DNA of 64,000 nucleotides, taken from positions 310,001 through 374,000 of the forward strand of contig NZ_VIGP01000003.1 in NCBI RefSeq assembly GCF_009299795.1, given 5' to 3'. This DNA comes from Brachybacterium subflavum. GTDB lineage: Bacteria > Actinomycetota > Actinomycetes > Actinomycetales > Dermabacteraceae. Positions 48,732 through 57,888 of this stretch are shown piece after piece; within the stretch, counting starts at the first letter, position 1, and each line of letters opens with the position of its first letter. The position numbers were made by a program, and so were the translations under genes. The notes beneath the pieces were generated by a model. It was not told the origin of the DNA. It saw nothing but the letters and a program-made list of their open reading frames with translations, and made no database searches.

Positions 48732-49610
48732 GTGTCCATCCTCGATGCGATCATCCTCGGCATCGTCCAGGGGCTCACCGAGTTCCTGCCCGTCTCCTCG
48801 AGCGCGCATCTGCGCGTGGTCGGCGAGCTGCTCATGCCCGGCCAGGACCCCGGTGCGGCCTTCACGGCGATCGTGCAGCTGGGCACCGAGACCGCGGTAC
48901 TGCTGTACTTCTGGAAGGACATCACGCGGATCATCGGTCGCTGGTTCCGGGCTCTGGTCGGCAGGGTCCCGCAGTCCGACCCCGACGTGCGCATGGGGTG
49001 GCTGGTGATCATCGGCTCGATCCCGATCGGCGTGCTCGGCCTGGCCTTCGAGGAGCAGATCGACAGCGGCCTGCGGAACCTGTACATCACCGCCGCGATG
49101 CTCATCCTGTTCGGCGTGCTCCTCGCCGCCGCGGACCGCCTCGGTCCCCAGCGCAAGCAGCTCACCGAGCTCAGCTGGAGGGACGGCATCCTGTTCGGCC
49201 TCGCCCAGGCCCTCGCGCTGATCCCCGGCGTCTCCCGCTCGGGCGGCACCATCACCGCGGGCCTCGCCATGGGGTACACACGCAAGGCCTCCGCGCGCTA
49301 CGCCTTCCTGCTCGCGGTGCCCGCGGTCTTCGCCTCGGGCCTCTACAAGGCGGCCAAGGAGGTGCCGCCGCTGCTGAGCGCCGACGGCCGCGCCGCGGCG
49401 GCGGCCGCGGGGCAGCCCTCGCTGCTCGCGATCATCATCGCGACCGTGGTCGCCTTCGGCATCGGCTACGCGGTCATCGTCTGGTTCATGAAACTCATCG
49501 AGAACCGCTCCTACCTGCCCTTCGTGGCCTACCGCATCGCCGCCGGCGCGCTGCTGCTGGTGCTGCTGACCACGGGCGTGCTCGACCCGCTCGCGGGCTC
49601 GACCGCCTGA
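48732..49610 (+). CDS. uppP: Undecaprenyl-diphosphatase UppP (BacA)
   Basis: Membrane phosphatase that recycles the lipid carrier for cell-wall synthesis and gives bacitracin resistance. It has 292 residues with about eight transmembrane segments. Family motifs are [18 protein letters not shown] near the N-terminus, with the catalytic Glu, and [16 protein letters not shown] with the catalytic Ser/Arg. GTG at 48732 has AGGAGA 5 bases upstream. It is placed just before mshC, a common actinobacterial neighbour. Confidence 0.96.
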   Translation: MSILDAIILGIVQGLTEFLPVSSSAHLRVVGELLMPGQDPGAAFTAIVQLGTETAVLLYFWKDITRIIGRWFRALVGRVPQSDPDVRMGWLVIIGSIPIGVLGLAFEEQIDSGLRNLYITAAMLILFGVLLAAADRLGPQRKQLTELSWRDGILFGLAQALALIPGVSRSGGTITAGLAMGYTRKASARYAFLLAVPAVFASGLYKAAKEVPPLLSADGRAAAAAAGQPSLLAIIIATVVAFGIGYAVIVWFMKLIENRSYLPFVAYRIAAGALLLVLLTTGVLDPLAGSTA

Positions 49611-49613
49611 CGC

Positions 49614-49630
49614 ACGGCGGCTCCCGCCGT
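49614..49630 (+). terminator. Small hairpin after uppP
   Basis: ACGGCGG and CCGCCGT around loop CTC, 4 bases after the stop. Short and without a T-run, so weakly supported. Confidence 0.35.
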
Positions 49631-49700
49631 CGGCGGCCCGGGCCTCGGACGCGCCGTGTGGGCCATCCCTCCCGCCCCACCGGCGGCCCGCCGGGGTCCG

Positions 49701-49706
49701 TATGAT
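49701..49706 (+). promoter_or_regulatory. -10 box of mshC, leaderless start
   Basis: TATGAT with exactly 6 bases to the GTG at 49713. No ribosome-binding site precedes the start. The -35 is not obvious. Confidence 0.55.
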
Positions 49707-49712
49707 CATCGG

Positions 49713-51056
49713 GTGCGCTCCTGGAACTCGCCCCTGATCAGCCCGCTTCCCGCTTCCGGGCTCCCGCCGCGGCTGCACGACTCCCGCACCGGCCGCATCG
49801 AGCCCGTGCCCGTGCTGACGCCGGGGCGTGCGCGCCTGTACGTCTGCGGCATCACCCCGTACGACGCGACCCACCTGGGCCATGCCGCGACCTACCACGC
49901 GGCCGACCTCATGCGCCGTGCCTTCCTCGATCAGGGACTCGAGGTCGAGCTCGCCCAGAACGTCACCGACGTCGACGACCCGCTGCTCGAGCGCGCCGAC
50001 CGCGACGGCATCGACTGGCGCGACCTCGCCCAGCGGGAGACCGACCTCTTCCGCGAGGACATGGCGCACCTGCGCATCCTCGCCCCGCAGACCTACCGCG
50101 CGGTGAGCGAGTCGATGGACGGGATCATCGGCCTCGTCGACGAGATCCGCCGTGCCGGTCGCGCATACCAGGTGCCCACCCCCGACGCCGAGGGCGAGGA
50201 CTGGTACCTCGACCTCGCGATGGACGGCTCCCTCGGGGCGGTCTGCGGCTGGAGCGAGGAGCAGATGCTCGAGGTCTTCGCCGACCGCGGGGGAGACCCC
50301 GAGCGGCCCGGCAAGCGGGGCATCTTCGACCCTCTGCTGTGGCGCGCGGAGCGCGAGGGCGAGCCCGCCTGGGACGCCGGCGAGCTGGGACGCGGCCGCC
50401 CGGGCTGGCACGTGGAGTGCGTGTGCATCTCCCGCGACGCCCTGGGGCTGCCCGTCGATGTGCAGACCGGAGGGCGCGATCTCGTCTTCCCCCATCACGA
50501 CATGTGCGCCGCGCACGCCACGGCACTCGGCCGGCCCTTCGCGGGCGTCTATCCGCACACCGGGATGGTGGCCTACGAGGGCGAGAAGATGAGCAAGTCG
50601 CTGGGAAACCTCGTCTTCGTCTCCAAGCTCGTCGAGGCGGGAACGGACCCGATGGCGATCCGCCTGGTCCTCATGGCCCACCACTACCGCTCCGACTGGG
50701 AGTGGACCGACGCCGAGCTGGCCGCGGCCGAGGAGCGCCTGGCCGCCTATCGCGCCGCCGCCGCCCGCGACGCCGAGGGCAGCGGATCCGCGGCGGACGG
50801 GGCGGCCGGGTCGACCCGCACGGAGATCGTCGCCGCGCTGCGCCACGCCCTGCGCGAGGACCTCGACACCCCGACCGCGCTCGCAGTGCTCGACGACTGG
50901 GCCGCCGGCCGCCCGCTCGATGCCCGCCTGGCCGCGCCGGCCGACGACGCCGAGGCCGCCCCGCCGCGCTCGGCGGACCAGGGCGATCGGGCTTCCGAGC
51001 AGCCGTCCGACGTCCCCGCGGCGCTCGACGCGCTCTTCGGGATCGTCCTGGACTGA
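49713..51056 (+). CDS. mshC: MshC, cysteine:GlcN-inositol ligase of mycothiol synthesis
   Basis: Ligates cysteine to glucosaminyl-inositol, the fourth step of mycothiol synthesis, which defines a redox buffer found only in Actinomycetota. The 447-residue protein is cysteinyl-tRNA synthetase-like but has the MshC signature LYVCGITPYDATHLGHAATY, where CysS has a different motif. Zinc ligands and active-site residues occur in WHVECVCISRDALG and FPHHDMCAAH, with EKMSKSLGNLV as the nucleotide loop. The C-terminal region around residues 350-370 and 410-430 is Ala/Asp-rich. GTG start 6 bases after a -10 box. Confidence 0.95.
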   Translation: MRSWNSPLISPLPASGLPPRLHDSRTGRIEPVPVLTPGRARLYVCGITPYDATHLGHAATYHAADLMRRAFLDQGLEVELAQNVTDVDDPLLERADRDGIDWRDLAQRETDLFREDMAHLRILAPQTYRAVSESMDGIIGLVDEIRRAGRAYQVPTPDAEGEDWYLDLAMDGSLGAVCGWSEEQMLEVFADRGGDPERPGKRGIFDPLLWRAEREGEPAWDAGELGRGRPGWHVECVCISRDALGLPVDVQTGGRDLVFPHHDMCAAHATALGRPFAGVYPHTGMVAYEGEKMSKSLGNLVFVSKLVEAGTDPMAIRLVLMAHHYRSDWEWTDAELAAAEERLAAYRAAAARDAEGSGSAADGAAGSTRTEIVAALRHALREDLDTPTALAVLDDWAAGRPLDARLAAPADDAEAAPPRSADQGDRASEQPSDVPAALDALFGIVLD

Positions 51057-51131
51057 CTGCCGCCGAGGGCTCGGAGGGAGCATCCCGGTCGATCCTGCGG
51101 GGTTGCGCGCCTCCGGGTGCTCCCGGGGCCC

Positions 51132-51938
51132 TCAGTCCTCGCCCTCGCGGCGGCGCAGGAAGCGCTCGAACTCCTTCGCGATCGCATCGCCCGAGGCCTC
51201 CGGGAGGTCCTCGGCGTCCTGCGCCTCCTCGAGCCGCGCGACGTACTCGGAGATGTCCGGGTCGTTGCGCGAGAGCTCCTCGACCCCGCGCTCCCAGGCC
51301 TCGGCGTCCTCCTCGAGCTCCTGCATCGGCAGCGGCGCGCTGACATGGTCCTGGAGCGCTCGCACCAGGGCGAGCACGGCCTTGGGCGAGGCGTTCTGCG
51401 AGACGTAGTGGGGGACCTGCACCCAGATGCTCGAGGTCCGCACGCCCAGGCTGACGGCGGCGCGCGCGAGCACCGTGGGGATGCCGATCGGCCCCTCATA
51501 GGACTCGGCGTCGGCCTGCTCGGCGGTCCCCGGCTCGATCTGGTCGCTCACCGGGAGCGGCCGCGTGTGCGGGGCGTCGGCCAGGAGCGCGCCCAGGGAG
51601 ATCAGCCGGGTGGCGTCGGCCCCCAGCAGACGGTCCAGCACCTGACGGCAGAACGCGCCCCAGCGCAGGGACGGCTCGGCGCCGTGGACGAGCAGCAGCT
51701 CGGGTCCGCGGGGAGGGGTCACCAGCTCGATCCGGGTGTCCGGCCAGTCGAGGACCTTGCGGCCGTCGGCGTCCAGACGCAGCTCGGGGCGGTGCACCTG
51801 GAAGTCCACGTACTCCTCGGCCGGGATCCGGGCGATGGTGCGGGAGGGCCAGGCCGACAGCAGGTGCTCGATGGCCCCGGTCGCCGCTTCGCCGGCGTCG
51901 TTCCAGCCGCTGAAGGCACAGATCGCGATGCGGGTCAT
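51132..51938 (-). CDS. PAC2 family protein
   Basis: 268-residue PAC2 domain protein. The family includes eukaryotic proteasome assembly chaperones; bacterial members are common in actinobacteria with unproven roles. Motifs are the N-terminal AFSGWNDAGEAATGAIEHLL, LLLVHGAEPSLRW, SLGALLADAPHTRPLPV and GPIGIPTVLARAA. The C-terminal ~60 residues are an acidic coiled coil ending in Arg/Glu. ATG at 51938 lies 6 bases after TAGACT on the minus strand, consistent with a leaderless mRNA. It is close to the pupylation genes, but the proteasome genes themselves are missing here. Confidence 0.9.
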   Translation of the reverse strand: MTRIAICAFSGWNDAGEAATGAIEHLLSAWPSRTIARIPAEEYVDFQVHRPELRLDADGRKVLDWPDTRIELVTPPRGPELLLVHGAEPSLRWGAFCRQVLDRLLGADATRLISLGALLADAPHTRPLPVSDQIEPGTAEQADAESYEGPIGIPTVLARAAVSLGVRTSSIWVQVPHYVSQNASPKAVLALVRALQDHVSAPLPMQELEEDAEAWERGVEELSRNDPDISEYVARLEEAQDAEDLPEASGDAIAKEFERFLRRREGED

Positions 51939-51944
51939 CCCCGC

Positions 51945-51950
51945 AGTCTA
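51945..51950 (-). promoter_or_regulatory. -10 box of PAC2, leaderless start
   Basis: TAGACT on the minus strand with 6 bases to ATG at 51938. About 21 bases away a plus-strand TAGGGT (51972-51977) probably serves the divergent protease gene, so the two promoters overlap. Confidence 0.55.
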
Positions 51951-52069
51951 GGACCCTCCAGGTCGCCCGCGTAGGGTGCGGTGACGTGGCCGTCACCTGC
52001 GACGCCACCCGGATGCCGACCGCCCGCGCGGTCCGTCCGCCGCCCGCCTGCGACCACGCCGGAGGATCG

Positions 52070-53200
52070 ATGCCCGCGCCCAGCCTGCGCCTGCCCGGAC
52101 TGCCGCCGATCCGGATCTCCGGCGCGACCCTGGTGATGGTCGCCGTGATCACCCTGCTCGTCGCCCCGGGCTTCCGCATCTTCCCCGGCATGACCTCGGC
52201 CGCGGTGCTGCTGCTCTCCCTCGCCGTCGGCGTCTCGCTCGTCGTCTCCGTGGCCCTGCACGAGATCGGCCACGCCCTCGTCGCGCGGGCCTCCGGCGCG
52301 CACGTGGACTACATCGCGCTCACCCTGTGGGGAGGCCACACCACCTACCGGGCCCGACGGGTGGGATCCCTGCCCTCGGTCCTGATCTCCCTCGCCGGTC
52401 CCGCCGTGAACCTCGTCATCGCCGTCGCGGCGGCTCTGGCCGAGCGCGCGGCGCCCGGTGCCGGCAGTTCCCACCTGCTCACGATGATCTCGAGCCTGAA
52501 CTGGGCGCTCGCGGTGTTCAACGTGCTGCCCGGGCTGCCGATGGACGGCGGCCGGGCACTCGAGGCCCTGCTCGGCGCGCTCCTGCGCAGCCCCCGCACG
52601 GCGACCCGCATCACCGCGTGGATCGGGCGGATCATCGCGGTCGTGGTCGTCGCCGGTCCGCTGCTCGCAGCGCTCCGGTTCCCCGGCAGCACGAGCCTGA
52701 TCCTCGTGCTGTGGGGCGTGATGATCGGGATGATGCTCTGGCGCGGCGCCGGCGACGCCCTGCGCGAGGCCGGTCTGCGCGAGCGCGTGCTCGCCCTGCG
52801 GGCGGGGGACCTCATGGTCCGCATCCCCCTCGTGCAGGCACACGCACCGCTGACCTCGCTGCCCTCGGGAGCCGCGGACCCGCGCGGAGCCGCGCCCGCG
52901 GACGCCCCCGACCGCAGGGTCCCGCGCCTTCTCGTGCTGGACCCGTCCCACGGCGTCGGCGTCCTCGACGAGGAGGCTCTGGCCTCCGTGCCCGAGACGC
53001 AGCGCGCGGCCGTCCCCATGGGCGCCGTGACCACATGGCTCGGCGCCCCCGGCCGCCTGTCGGAGGATCTCTCGGGGGAGGACCTCGTGGACGCGGTGCA
53101 GGCCCAGCGCCGGGCCGTGCACCTCGTGATCGAGGACAGCCGGGAGATCGTCGGCGTCGTCACCACGGCGATGATCGATCGCGCCCTCCAGCAGGGCTGA
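52070..53200 (+). CDS. Site-2 protease-like M50 metallopeptidase with CBS-like C-terminus
   Basis: Intramembrane zinc protease family, about 376 residues. The zinc site is HEIGHAL in the second hydrophobic segment, with the third ligand in LPGLPMDGGRAL. Six hydrophobic segments occupy residues ~20-230. The C-terminal ~140 residues (VLDPSHGVGVLDEEAL... IVGVVTTAMIDRAL) look like a degenerate CBS pair. ATG at 52070 has GGAGG upstream; GTG at 51986, 8 bases after TAGGGT, is an alternative leaderless start adding 28 unconserved residues. Its substrate is unknown. It lies 17 bases before trmI. Confidence 0.88.
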   Translation: MPAPSLRLPGLPPIRISGATLVMVAVITLLVAPGFRIFPGMTSAAVLLLSLAVGVSLVVSVALHEIGHALVARASGAHVDYIALTLWGGHTTYRARRVGSLPSVLISLAGPAVNLVIAVAAALAERAAPGAGSSHLLTMISSLNWALAVFNVLPGLPMDGGRALEALLGALLRSPRTATRITAWIGRIIAVVVVAGPLLAALRFPGSTSLILVLWGVMIGMMLWRGAGDALREAGLRERVLALRAGDLMVRIPLVQAHAPLTSLPSGAADPRGAAPADAPDRRVPRLLVLDPSHGVGVLDEEALASVPETQRAAVPMGAVTTWLGAPGRLSEDLSGEDLVDAVQAQRRAVHLVIEDSREIVGVVTTAMIDRALQQG

Positions 53201-53204
53201 CGCC

Positions 53205-53210
53205 TAGACT
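53205..53210 (+). promoter_or_regulatory. -10 box before trmI
   Basis: TAGACT, 7 bases before ATG 53218, immediately after the protease stop. It suggests the trmI-arc-dop-pup-pafA run has its own, nearly leaderless promoter. Confidence 0.5.
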
Positions 53211-53217
53211 GGTGTGC

Positions 53218-54324
53218 ATGACCTCAGCCGCCGATGAGACCCCCCTGCACGGGGCTCCGCAGGAGACTCCGCAGAGCACCCCGAGGCCGCAGTCGCCCCA
53301 GCCCGCCCCGCGGGCGGAGCGGCCGGGACTGGACCGCACGGGGCCCTTCGTCCTCGGCGACAAGGTCCAGCTGGCCGACTCCAAGAACCGTCTGCACACG
53401 ATCACCCTGCGCGAGGGCGGCGAGTTCCACAGCCACCGCGGCGTGCTGCGCCACGCCGATCTGATCGGCGCCGAGGACGGCGTGATCGTCGAGGACTCCC
53501 AGGGCAATCCGTTCCAGGCCCTGCGACCCCTCTACGCGGACTACATGCTCTCGATGCCGCGCGGCGCCGCGATCATCTACCCCAAGGACTCCGCCCAGAT
53601 CCTCATGTGGGGGGACATCTTCCCCGGTGCGCGCGTGCTCGAGGCGGGCGTGGGCTCGGGCGGTCTCACCACCGCGCTGCTGCGCGCCATCGGCGAGCAC
53701 GGGAGCCTGCGCTCGATCGAGCGCCGCGAGGAGTTCGCGCAGGTCGCCCGCGAGAACGTCGAGACCTTCTTCGGCGGCACCCCCGAGACCTGGGACCTGC
53801 AGATCGGGGACTTCCAGGACGTCGCCGCGCAGATGGCCCGCGAGGGCGAGAGCGCGGACCGCGTGGTCCTGGACATGCTCGCGCCCTGGGAGTGCGTGGG
53901 CGCCGCGGCCGACGTCCTCGTCTCCGGCGGCGTGTACCTCGCCTACGTCGCGACCGTCACCCAGCTCTCGCGCACCGCGGAGGCGCTGCGGGACCACGGC
54001 GAGTTCACCGAGCCCTCCGCCTGGGAGAGCTTCGTGAGGCCCTGGCACCTCGAGGGCCTCGCCGTGCGTCCCGAGCACCGCATGAACGCCCACACGGGCT
54101 TCCTGCTCACCGCGCGCCGCACGGCGCACGGCACGCAGGCGCTGCGGCGCGCGCGCCGGCCTGCACCGGGCTCGCAGGACGAGGCCGAGGTGAACCATCC
54201 GGACAATGAGGGCTTCGGCGGCTCCACCACCGAGTGGGGCGGCGAGGACCTGGGGGAGCGCGGCGTCGCACCCCGCAAGATCAAGCGAGCCCTGCGGGAC
54301 ATCCGCCAGGGCAGGGACCGGTGA
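53218..54324 (+). CDS. trmI: tRNA (adenine-58-N1) methyltransferase TrmI
   Basis: Methylates A58 in the T loop of tRNAs. It has 368 residues: a Pro/Gln-rich N-terminal tail (~1-40), a small beta domain ([18 protein letters not shown]), and the Rossmann domain with the TrmI hallmark [18 protein letters not shown]-like segment, SAM motif [16 protein letters not shown] and acidic [10 protein letters not shown]. The C-terminal tail is charged. In actinobacteria trmI stands upstream of mpa/arc, as here; the stop abuts the arc start. Confidence 0.94.
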   Translation: MTSAADETPLHGAPQETPQSTPRPQSPQPAPRAERPGLDRTGPFVLGDKVQLADSKNRLHTITLREGGEFHSHRGVLRHADLIGAEDGVIVEDSQGNPFQALRPLYADYMLSMPRGAAIIYPKDSAQILMWGDIFPGARVLEAGVGSGGLTTALLRAIGEHGSLRSIERREEFAQVARENVETFFGGTPETWDLQIGDFQDVAAQMAREGESADRVVLDMLAPWECVGAAADVLVSGGVYLAYVATVTQLSRTAEALRDHGEFTEPSAWESFVRPWHLEGLAVRPEHRMNAHTGFLLTARRTAHGTQALRRARRPAPGSQDEAEVNHPDNEGFGGSTTEWGGEDLGERGVAPRKIKRALRDIRQGRDR

Positions 54325-54326
54325 GG

Positions 54327-55919
54327 ATGAAGACCTACCAGGAGATGACCGAGGAGCTCGAGCGCTTCGCGGCACAGAACGACCGTCTGGTGACGAGCCT
54401 GCGCTCCGCGCGCGCCCAGATCATCGATCTCAAGGCCGATCTCGAGCGCGTGGGCGATCCGCCGAACTCGTACGCGACCTTCCTGCGCCGTGCCGAGGGC
54501 ACCACCGTCGACGTCCTGCACAACGGCCGCCGGCTGCGCGTGGCCACGAGCGCCGAGATCGACCTCGAGGCGCTGCGGCCCGGCGCCGAGCTGCGGCTGA
54601 ACGAGGGCCTCGCCGTCGTCGACGTCGTGCCCGCCCAGGAGACCGGCAGCGTGATCGTCGTCGAGGAGGCCCTCGCCGACGGCCGCGTGCTCGTGCAGGT
54701 GGGTCCCGACGACCTGCGCGCCTTCCGCCGCTCCGGCGCGGTCGCCGAGGTCTCCCTGGACGCGGGCGACCATGTCCTGGCGGACCTGCGCGCCCAGCTC
54801 GTGCTCGAGCGCATCGACCGCGCCGAGATCACCGACCTCGTCCTCGAGCAGGTCCCCGACACGTCCTTCTCCCGCATCGGCGGGCTCGGCGAGCAGATCG
54901 AGGCGATCCGCGACGCCGTCGAGCTGCCCTTCCTGCAGCAGGACCTCTACCGCGAGTACGGGCTGCGCCCGCCCAAGGGCGTGCTCCTGTACGGCCCTCC
55001 CGGCTGCGGCAAGACCATGATCGCCAAGGCCGTCGCCCATGAGCTCGCCGTGCGCTCGGCCGAGGCCCGCGGGGTGAGCGTCCAGGAGGCTCTGCAGCGC
55101 TCCTTCTTCCTCAACGTCAAGGGCCCGGAGCTGCTGAACAAGTACGTCGGCGAGACCGAGCGCTCGATCCGGCTGGTCTTCGAGCGGGCTCGCGAGCACG
55201 CCGAGTCCGGGCACCCCGTGGTGGTCTTCTTCGACGAGATGGAGTCCCTCTTCCGCACCCGCGGCACGGGGCTCTCGAGCGATGTCGAGACCACGATCGT
55301 GCCCCAGCTGCTCGCCGAGATCGACGGCGTCGAGTCCCTCGAGAACGTCATCGTCATCGGCGCCTCCAACCGCGAGGACATGATCGACCCGGCCATCCTG
55401 CGCCCCGGCCGCCTGGACGTGAAGATCCGCATCCGCCGCCCGGACGCGGCGGCCGCCCGCGAGATCCTCGGCCTCTACCTCGACGCCGGCGTCCCGCTCC
55501 GCGAGGACCGCGACCAGCTGCTGGACCTCGCGGTCTCCGAGATCTACGCCGAGGGCGAGCACACCGCCTTCGTGCGCCTGGAGTACTCCGACGCCACCTC
55601 CGAGACCCTCCACTTCCGCGACTTCGTCTCGGGCGCGACCCTGCGCAACATCGTGGACCGCGCGAAGAAGTACGCCGTCAAGGACTACCTGGAGACGGGC
55701 GTGCCCGGGATCGCCGGCGCGCACCTGAGCGCCGCCGTCGCGCAGGAGTTCGCGGAGAACGAGGACCTCCCCTCCGGCGCCCACCCCGACGACTGGGCCC
55801 GCATCTCCGGCCGCCGCGGCCGCCGCGTCGAGCACGTGGTGCCGCTGCGCGCGGGCGGGGTGCCCGCCGCGCAGGACGAGGCCGACGGGCCGACGGGGGA
55901 GGACACGCACGATGCATGA
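54327..55919 (+). CDS. arc: ARC/Mpa, AAA+ unfoldase for pupylated proteins
   Basis: Hexameric ring ATPase that recognises Pup and unfolds the tagged protein. About 530 residues: N-terminal coiled coil (~1-40) for Pup binding, an OB-fold region (~50-170), then the AAA+ domain with Walker [14 protein letters not shown] (~220), Walker [12 protein letters not shown] and the sensor [20 protein letters not shown]. The C-terminus ends GEDTHDA; the Gln-Tyr-Leu tail that docks Mpa/ARC onto the 20S proteasome is absent. ATG at 54327 or GTG at 54321 (overlapping the trmI stop) could be the start. It overlaps dop by 8 bases. Confidence 0.94.
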   Translation: MKTYQEMTEELERFAAQNDRLVTSLRSARAQIIDLKADLERVGDPPNSYATFLRRAEGTTVDVLHNGRRLRVATSAEIDLEALRPGAELRLNEGLAVVDVVPAQETGSVIVVEEALADGRVLVQVGPDDLRAFRRSGAVAEVSLDAGDHVLADLRAQLVLERIDRAEITDLVLEQVPDTSFSRIGGLGEQIEAIRDAVELPFLQQDLYREYGLRPPKGVLLYGPPGCGKTMIAKAVAHELAVRSAEARGVSVQEALQRSFFLNVKGPELLNKYVGETERSIRLVFERAREHAESGHPVVVFFDEMESLFRTRGTGLSSDVETTIVPQLLAEIDGVESLENVIVIGASNREDMIDPAILRPGRLDVKIRIRRPDAAAAREILGLYLDAGVPLREDRDQLLDLAVSEIYAEGEHTAFVRLEYSDATSETLHFRDFVSGATLRNIVDRAKKYAVKDYLETGVPGIAGAHLSAAVAQEFAENEDLPSGAHPDDWARISGRRGRRVEHVVPLRAGGVPAAQDEADGPTGEDTHDA

Positions 55920-57699
55920 GCGCACGGATCCCACAGGAGCCTCCCGCCCGATCGTCACCGAGCGCGTGATGGGCATCGAGACCGAGTTCGGCATCCTGCA
56001 TGCGGACCTCGGTGCACGCAGCGGCGAGGCCTCGAGCTCCATCGCGCTCAGCCACCTCGTGGTCGGCGCCTACGCCCTCCTGCACCCCGACCAGGGAACG
56101 CGGGGCAGGCGAGTGCGCTGGGACTACGGCGACGAATCACCGCTCCAGGACGCCCGCGGCTTCGAGATCCGCCGCGCCGCCGCGCACCCCAGCCAGCTCA
56201 CCGACCAGGTCCACGACGCCCACCTGCCCAGCATCGACCTCGACATGCCGCTGCCGGCCCCGGAGATCGCGCCCGAGGGATCGGACGCCGACGTCCTCGC
56301 GTGGGCGGGGCGGCGCTCGATCGGCAACAGCGTGCTCGTCAACGCCGCCCGCCTCTACGTCGATCACGCCCACCCCGAGTACTCCTCTCCCGAGGTGACC
56401 ACGGCGCGCGAGGCCGTGGTCTGGGACCGGGCCGGGGAGGTCGTCGCCCAGCGCGCCATGGACGTGCTGCGCGCCGCCGACGACGTCCCGGACGTCGCCC
56501 TGTACAAGAACAACACCGACGGCAAGGGCGCGTCCTACGGCACCCACGAGAACTACCTCCTGGAGAGGTCCGTGCCCTTCGACCGCGTGGTCGAGGCCCT
56601 GCTGCCGTTCTTCGCGACCCGCCAGATCCTCGTCGGCGCCGGACGCGTGGGCCTGGGCACGCGCGGCAGCGAGCCGGGTTTCCAGATCTCCTCGCGCGCC
56701 GACTTCTTCGAGGAGGAGGTCGGCCTCGAGACCACGCTGGACCGTCCGATCGTCAACACGCGCGACGAGCCCCATGCGGACGCATCGCGCCATCGGCGGC
56801 TGCACGTCATCATCGGCGACGCGAACCTGCTCGAGGTCTCCACCTTCCTGAAGATGGGCATGACGAGCCTCGTGCTCGCGGCGCTCGAGGCCGAGCATGC
56901 GGGCGGCGAGCGGTTCCTGCCCCGGATCGCGCTCGCGGATCCGGTGCAGGCCCTGCGCTCCATCAGCCACGACCCCACCCTGCGCACCACGGTGCTGACG
57001 GCGGACGGGGACGAGGTCACGGCGCTGCAGATCCAGCGCGCGTATCTCGAGGCGATCTCGGCGCACTCCGACCGCGCGGACCGCGAGACCGCCGAGATCC
57101 TCGACCTGTGGCGCGATCTCCTGGACGCCCTGGAGACCGATCCCGCCCGGGCGGCGGACCGCATCGAATGGGTCGCCAAGCACCAGCTCCTCGAGAGCTA
57201 CCGCGCCCGTGGGGGACTCGGATGGGACGACGCGCGCCTGCGCGCGATCGACCTCCAGTTCACGGACCTGCGCCCCGAGCGCGGACTCTTCGCGAAGCTG
57301 CGGGCGGCCGGCCGCGTGCGCACTCTCGTCGGCGAGCAGGAGGTGCTGGACGCCGTGCTCGCCCCGCCCGCCACCACCCGCGCCCATCTGCGCGGCGCCC
57401 TGGTGCGCCACCACCAGGCGCAGGTGCCGTCGGCGGGATGGGACGTCATCACCCTCGCGGGCGAGGTGTCCGGCGGCGACGCGGCGACGACCTCGCGCGT
57501 GCGGCTCGCCGATCCGCGCGCCGGATCCCGCGCCTGGTGCGAGGCCCGCCGGCTCGACCCCGCTGCCCCGCTGCCCGAGGTGCTCGCGGCCCTCGCGCGC
57601 GCCGCCGACGCCCCGTCGGACGCGAGCCCAGCACGCACCGCCCCACCACCCACCTCAGCACCGAGCCCAGCGGACACCCCATCGGAGGAGACGAGATGA
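55912..57699 (+). CDS. dop: Dop, Pup deamidase/depupylase
   Basis: Converts the C-terminal Gln of Pup to Glu and removes Pup from substrates. It has 595 residues, longer than the usual ~500 because of a Pro/Ala/Ser-rich tail of ~50. The ATP/Mg site begins [14 protein letters not shown] with the key Glu; the Dop-specific loop follows (about residues 35-80, up to [13 protein letters not shown]). Other family motifs are [34 protein letters not shown] and [18 protein letters not shown]. The stop overlaps the pup ATG by 4 bases. Confidence 0.96.
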   Translation: MHERTDPTGASRPIVTERVMGIETEFGILHADLGARSGEASSSIALSHLVVGAYALLHPDQGTRGRRVRWDYGDESPLQDARGFEIRRAAAHPSQLTDQVHDAHLPSIDLDMPLPAPEIAPEGSDADVLAWAGRRSIGNSVLVNAARLYVDHAHPEYSSPEVTTAREAVVWDRAGEVVAQRAMDVLRAADDVPDVALYKNNTDGKGASYGTHENYLLERSVPFDRVVEALLPFFATRQILVGAGRVGLGTRGSEPGFQISSRADFFEEEVGLETTLDRPIVNTRDEPHADASRHRRLHVIIGDANLLEVSTFLKMGMTSLVLAALEAEHAGGERFLPRIALADPVQALRSISHDPTLRTTVLTADGDEVTALQIQRAYLEAISAHSDRADRETAEILDLWRDLLDALETDPARAADRIEWVAKHQLLESYRARGGLGWDDARLRAIDLQFTDLRPERGLFAKLRAAGRVRTLVGEQEVLDAVLAPPATTRAHLRGALVRHHQAQVPSAGWDVITLAGEVSGGDAATTSRVRLADPRAGSRAWCEARRLDPAAPLPEVLAALARAADAPSDASPARTAPPPTSAPSPADTPSEETR

Positions 57700-57884
57700 C
57701 ACAGCAGAGCCTCAGCGGATCCGGCCCGTCGGACGACGAGCAGAGCGGCGACGAGACCCTGGCCGGCGGCCAGGTCTTCGCCTCCGCGCAGGGAGCCGAC
57801 GACCTCCTGGACGAGATCGACTCCGTTCTCGAGTCGAACTCCGAGGAGTTCGTGCGCTCCTTCGTCCAGAAGGGCGGTCAGTGA
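57696..57884 (+). CDS. pup: Pup, prokaryotic ubiquitin-like protein
   Basis: Small disordered tag of 62 residues. The N-terminus is polar; the C-terminal half (DDLLDEIDSVLESNSEEFV) forms the helix that binds the ARC coiled coil. The chain ends RSFVQKGGQ: Gly-Gly-Gln, so Dop must deamidate it before PafA can attach it to lysines. ATG at 57696 has GGAGGAG upstream. In organisms with a proteasome prcB and prcA follow; here pafA starts only 4 bases after the stop. Confidence 0.97.
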   Translation: MTQQSLSGSGPSDDEQSGDETLAGGQVFASAQGADDLLDEIDSVLESNSEEFVRSFVQKGGQ

Positions 57885-57888
57885 GCTG

